Of a stretch of 64,000 nt of DNA, positions 61,468 to 64,000 are shown piece by piece. The notes beneath the pieces are model-generated. The model saw only the letters and a list, made by a program, of their open reading frames with translations, had not been told where the DNA came from and did no database searches. The stretch covers positions 7,502,001 through 7,566,000 of the forward strand of contig NZ_CP109031.1 of NCBI RefSeq assembly GCF_036226925.1. The letters run 5' to 3'. The translations under genes and the position numbers were made by a program. This DNA is from Streptomyces sp. NBC_00659 (GTDB lineage: Bacteria > Actinomycetota > Actinomycetes > Streptomycetales > Streptomycetaceae). How positions within the stretch are numbered: the stretch's first letter is position 1; each line of letters opens with the position of its first letter.

Positions 61468-62886
61468 TCAGGCGGCTTCGGCCTTGACGCGTCCCGAGCG
61501 GACGGCGTCGACGAGCGCCCGGTGGTCCTTCTCGTTCTGGTCCGCGTACGCCTCGGCGAACGGCACGAGCGCCCGGTCGAAGACGTCGCCCCCGCCCAGA
61601 TAGGAGGCGATGGCGATCCGGTCGCCCGACCTCGCGTGCGCGCGGGCCAGCGTGGCACCGCACAGCTCGCCGAAGGCGCGCATACCGGACGGCACCATGA
61701 GCTCGGGTTCGGCGATCCCCTTCCAGTCCCTCAACTGCCGTACGTAGAAGTCCCGTCGGCGGCCGTCGATGCCGTCGGCCCGCTCCCAGCCCAGGAAGAT
61801 GTCACTGGTGGCCTGCATGAGCCGCTGGCCCGCGACCACCCGCTCGCCCTGGGTCCGGTACTCGCTCGCGCCGGCGTAGGGCGCCAGCACCGACTCGTCC
61901 GCCTCCTTGGCCTGGAGCAGCAGCGGATCCGAGCCGTCCCGGCCGAGCAGGAGGATGATCCAGCACCGGGTGCCCACGCTGCCGACCCCGACCACCTTGC
62001 GGGCCACGTCGGCGAACCGGTACTGATCCAGCAGGAACCGCCGGTCCGAGTTCAGACTCCGGCCGTAGCGCCCGATCAGCCCGCGGAGTTGCTTCTCCAG
62101 GGCGCCGCGCTCCATGTCGGGAAGCAGATCCTGCAGCGGTACGACGAGCGGCGGGTCCGCGGCGATCAGGGCCTGGCCGTCGACCATGTGCGTGAGCTTG
62201 TTGAACGCCTGGAGGCTGTCCCGGCTGCGCGCCTTGTCGGTCGTCCTCTTCCAGCGGTCGCGGCTCCGCGCGCTCAGATCCCCGGCGATATGGGTGCGTA
62301 CCCAGTCCTCGTCGAAATGCGTGTACCACACGGGGAGATTGCCGAGCCCGGCGAAGCGTCTCATCCACTCGCGGTACGACCGCACCGTCGTACGGACGAT
62401 GTCGGCGCGCTCCTTGCCGCTGAAGCCGTTCGCCCGGCCCGCGATGACGAAGCTGGCGGACAGCCGCTTGACGTCCCACTCCCAGGGGCCGGGCAGCGTC
62501 TCGTCGAAGTCGTTGATGTCGAACATCATGCGCCGCTCCGGGGAGGCCAGCAGCCCGAAGTTCAACAGATGCGCGTCACCGCACAGTTGTGCCCTGATCC
62601 CGGACCGGGGTGTGCCGGCGAGGTCCGCGGCCATGACGGCGGCGGCCCCGCGGTAGAAACGGAACGGCGACTCGGTCATCCTGCCGTAGCGGATCGGCAC
62701 GAGCTCGGGCACCCGGGTCGCGGACTGCGCCTCCACGATGTCCACCGGGCCGGGCCGCTTCGGCGCCGGGGCGAAGTCGGAGTGACTGGAGCGCGGCACG
62801 GCGGACCGGGCGGCCTTGCCGAGCGCGGCGCGCTCCGCCGGGGTGTGGTGCGGGGGATGGCTGCCGGCCGGGTGCTTGGGGGTCAT
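61468..62886 (-). CDS. DUF2252-family protein
   Basis: 472 aa from the ATG at 62886, 7 nt after GGAG. Kinase-like motifs of DUF2252: LCGDAHLLNFGLLASPERRMMFDINDFDETLPGPWEWDVKRL, then RRFLLDQYRFADVARKVVGVGSVGTRCWIILL. The GDAH..NFG and FDINDFDE motifs resemble the catalytic and metal loops of aminoglycoside-kinase-like folds. Substrate unknown. It precedes the GH15 gene by 13 bp, so a sugar-phosphorylating partner is plausible. Confidence 0.9.
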   Translation of the reverse strand: MTPKHPAGSHPPHHTPAERAALGKAARSAVPRSSHSDFAPAPKRPGPVDIVEAQSATRVPELVPIRYGRMTESPFRFYRGAAAVMAADLAGTPRSGIRAQLCGDAHLLNFGLLASPERRMMFDINDFDETLPGPWEWDVKRLSASFVIAGRANGFSGKERADIVRTTVRSYREWMRRFAGLGNLPVWYTHFDEDWVRTHIAGDLSARSRDRWKRTTDKARSRDSLQAFNKLTHMVDGQALIAADPPLVVPLQDLLPDMERGALEKQLRGLIGRYGRSLNSDRRFLLDQYRFADVARKVVGVGSVGTRCWIILLLGRDGSDPLLLQAKEADESVLAPYAGASEYRTQGERVVAGQRLMQATSDIFLGWERADGIDGRRRDFYVRQLRDWKGIAEPELMVPSGMRAFGELCGATLARAHARSGDRIAIASYLGGGDVFDRALVPFAEAYADQNEKDHRALVDAVRSGRVKAEAA

Positions 62887-63370
62887 CGCAGACGCTCCGC
62901 GAGGTGGTACACCGAAGCGCGCGGCGCCGGTGCGGGCGGTGGCGGTTCGGCGGGGGATGCACCGCGCCGATACCCGGGAGGAAGGCTCTGGTCGAGGAAG
63001 TGCGGAGGGCGGGCGACGCGCGGCTCGCCGACCACAGGCTTCGGCGGCGTACGGGCGGTCGCCGGCATGCGGGTCGTGGTGGGAGGGGCCCGGTCCGGTC
63101 ACCAAGGTAGCTCCGGGCCATGTGTCCGGCGAGTTGGGCCGATCGGGCGAGCGCGGGCCGGGAGGCCGCGACGGGATGCCGTGCGGGCCGGGCACAGAGC
63201 CAGCGCCGCCCCGCTGCACGGGGAGGGCGCCGTCGGGCCGTACGGGGAGGGTGCCGGAGTTCGCCGTGGCGGGCGTGACACCGGATTTGTGGACGTGCGC
63301 GGGGGAGGTGACCATGAGGGCATGCGCGCTACCGCGGCTCCGGGCCACGCGAGACCACGCGGGGTCGGCC
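62887..63370. other. 484-bp intergenic region
   Basis: No gene is supported between DUF2252 and the GAP-family gene. Near its end GGGGGAGGTG-acc-ATG (63314) is an in-frame alternative start of the next gene. The rest is GC-rich without third-position bias in any frame. Confidence 0.5.
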
Positions 63371-64000
63371 ATGGTCCTTGACCTGCTGCTCATCGGTCTG
63401 GCGATCGCCCTGGACCCGCTGCCGGTCACGGGATTCGTGCTGGTGCTGTCGTCGCGCAAGGGGATCTGGAAAGGCCTCGCCTTCATCCTGACCTGGCTGG
63501 CCTCCTTCGTCGCCATCATCGCCGCCGTGCTGGCCATGACCGGCGGCGAGCCGCCGCCCCCGAGATCCGCGCCGTCCACGGCGGCGCTGGCCGCCAAGCT
63601 GGCCATCGGTGTCGGACTCGTCCTCTACGCGGAACGCACCCGGCGCAACATCGGCAAGCGGCCGAAGTCCTCCGGTTTCATGGCGCGGACCGAACAGATC
63701 TCCTCCTGGACGGCGGCCGGGCTCGCGCTGCTGCTCCAGCCGTGGGGGATGGTCGCGGCCGGCGCCGCCACCGTCGTGGACGCCCAGCTCGGTCACGCCG
63801 CGTCGTACGCGGCCCTGATGGGCTACGTCCTGCTGGCCACTTCCAGCCTTCTGACGATGGAGCTCTACGCGACGTTCGCCCCCCGAACCGCCCATGTGCG
63901 GCTCGGGAAGCTGCGCGCCTGGATGGAGCGGCACCAGGACAAGGCGCTGGTGTCGCTGTTCCTCTTCCTGGGGCTGTGGCTGGTCGGCAAGAGCATCTAC
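63371..64000 (+). CDS. GAP/Sap-family membrane protein, copy 2 (runs off window)
   Basis: 210 codons visible, cut by the window edge about four residues short of the copy-1 length. Start taken at ATG 63371 because MVLDLLLIGLAIALDPLPVTGFVLVLSSRKGIWKGLAFILTWL aligns with copy 1 (25424) from its first residue; an in-frame ATG at 63314 with GGGGGAGGTG just upstream would add 19 basic residues. About six helices. Function as for copy 1, unknown in Streptomyces. Confidence 0.8.
   Translation, partial: MVLDLLLIGLAIALDPLPVTGFVLVLSSRKGIWKGLAFILTWLASFVAIIAAVLAMTGGEPPPPRSAPSTAALAAKLAIGVGLVLYAERTRRNIGKRPKSSGFMARTEQISSWTAAGLALLLQPWGMVAAGAATVVDAQLGHAASYAALMGYVLLATSSLLTMELYATFAPRTAHVRLGKLRAWMERHQDKALVSLFLFLGLWLVGKSIY

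Noticed and set aside
1..64000. tRNA or rRNA genes, prophage, integrated plasmid, PKS/NRPS cluster
   Set aside because: No cloverleaf-like sequences with a GTTCGA arm, no phage structural or integrase genes, and no modular synthase domains were found.

Overview
This 64 kb window reads as chromosomal DNA from a Streptomyces (or close relative). It is very GC-rich with strong G/C bias at third codon positions, uses many GTG and some TTG starts, and has ATGA/GTGA stop-start overlaps. The gene set is typical of the genus: secreted GGT, DUF4232 and DUF3558 proteins, a PucR regulator, BlaI/M56 pairs, an F420-type LLM enzyme and GAP-family membrane proteins. No tRNA, rRNA, prophage or CRISPR array was seen.

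Layout. 0.1-10.3 kb: secreted CocE/NonD-like hydrolase, membrane-anchored unknown, secreted gamma-glutamyltransferase, a methionine aminopeptidase divergent from a small XRE regulator (both apparently leaderless), a protein with an N-terminal LQ..AGN motif like that of contractile-injection-system cargo, a decayed HAD hydrolase, and a repeat-containing protein. 10.5-20.0 kb: a reductive pyrimidine/hydantoin catabolic cluster (two beta-ureidopropionases, class III aminotransferase, PucR regulator, dihydropyrimidinase, LLM oxidoreductase, NCS1 permease), with a 0.2 kb MITE-like element inserted. 20.0-27.8 kb: DUF3558-like secreted protein, CxxC CMD/AhpD-like protein, NarL-type two-component system, DUF4232 lipoprotein, GAP-family protein, serine hydrolase and small unknowns. 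27.9-29.8 kb: a tightly coupled three-gene operon (small secreted peptide, DUF5819 protein, HTTM protein) that resembles the Bacillus sdp toxin operon in layout and is the best candidate for an undescribed system here.

30.4-42.8 kb: a second GGT-like enzyme, inositol-phosphatase-like enzyme, FAD oxidoreductase plus macrodomain pair, endonuclease/exonuclease/phosphatase protein, two separate BlaI regulators with clear dyad operators (one facing a GT39-like/UPF0104 membrane operon, one in a blaI-M56 operon), DedA and a truncated COG4705 protein. 42.9-53.8 kb: Ada/AlkA fusion plus Ogt, GT4 pair, ferredoxin - ferredoxin reductase - P450 operon, sirtuin, small secreted protein, APH-like kinase. 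53.9-58.1 kb: an arsenic island (ArsI/CadI, ArsO-like flavoprotein, two ArsR, aquaporin, ArsC) with duplicated operators and two CRISPR-repeat-like hairpins. 58.3-64 kb: ClC channel, GH15, DUF2252, and a second GAP-family gene running off the window.

Genes that work together: the pyrimidine cluster should import a nucleobase or hydantoin, open the dihydro ring, hydrolyse the ureido acid and transaminate the beta-amino acid, under PucR control. The arsenic genes should reduce arsenate, let arsenite leave through an aquaporin and act on organoarsenicals. The ferredoxin, reductase and P450 form a complete class I monooxygenase chain.
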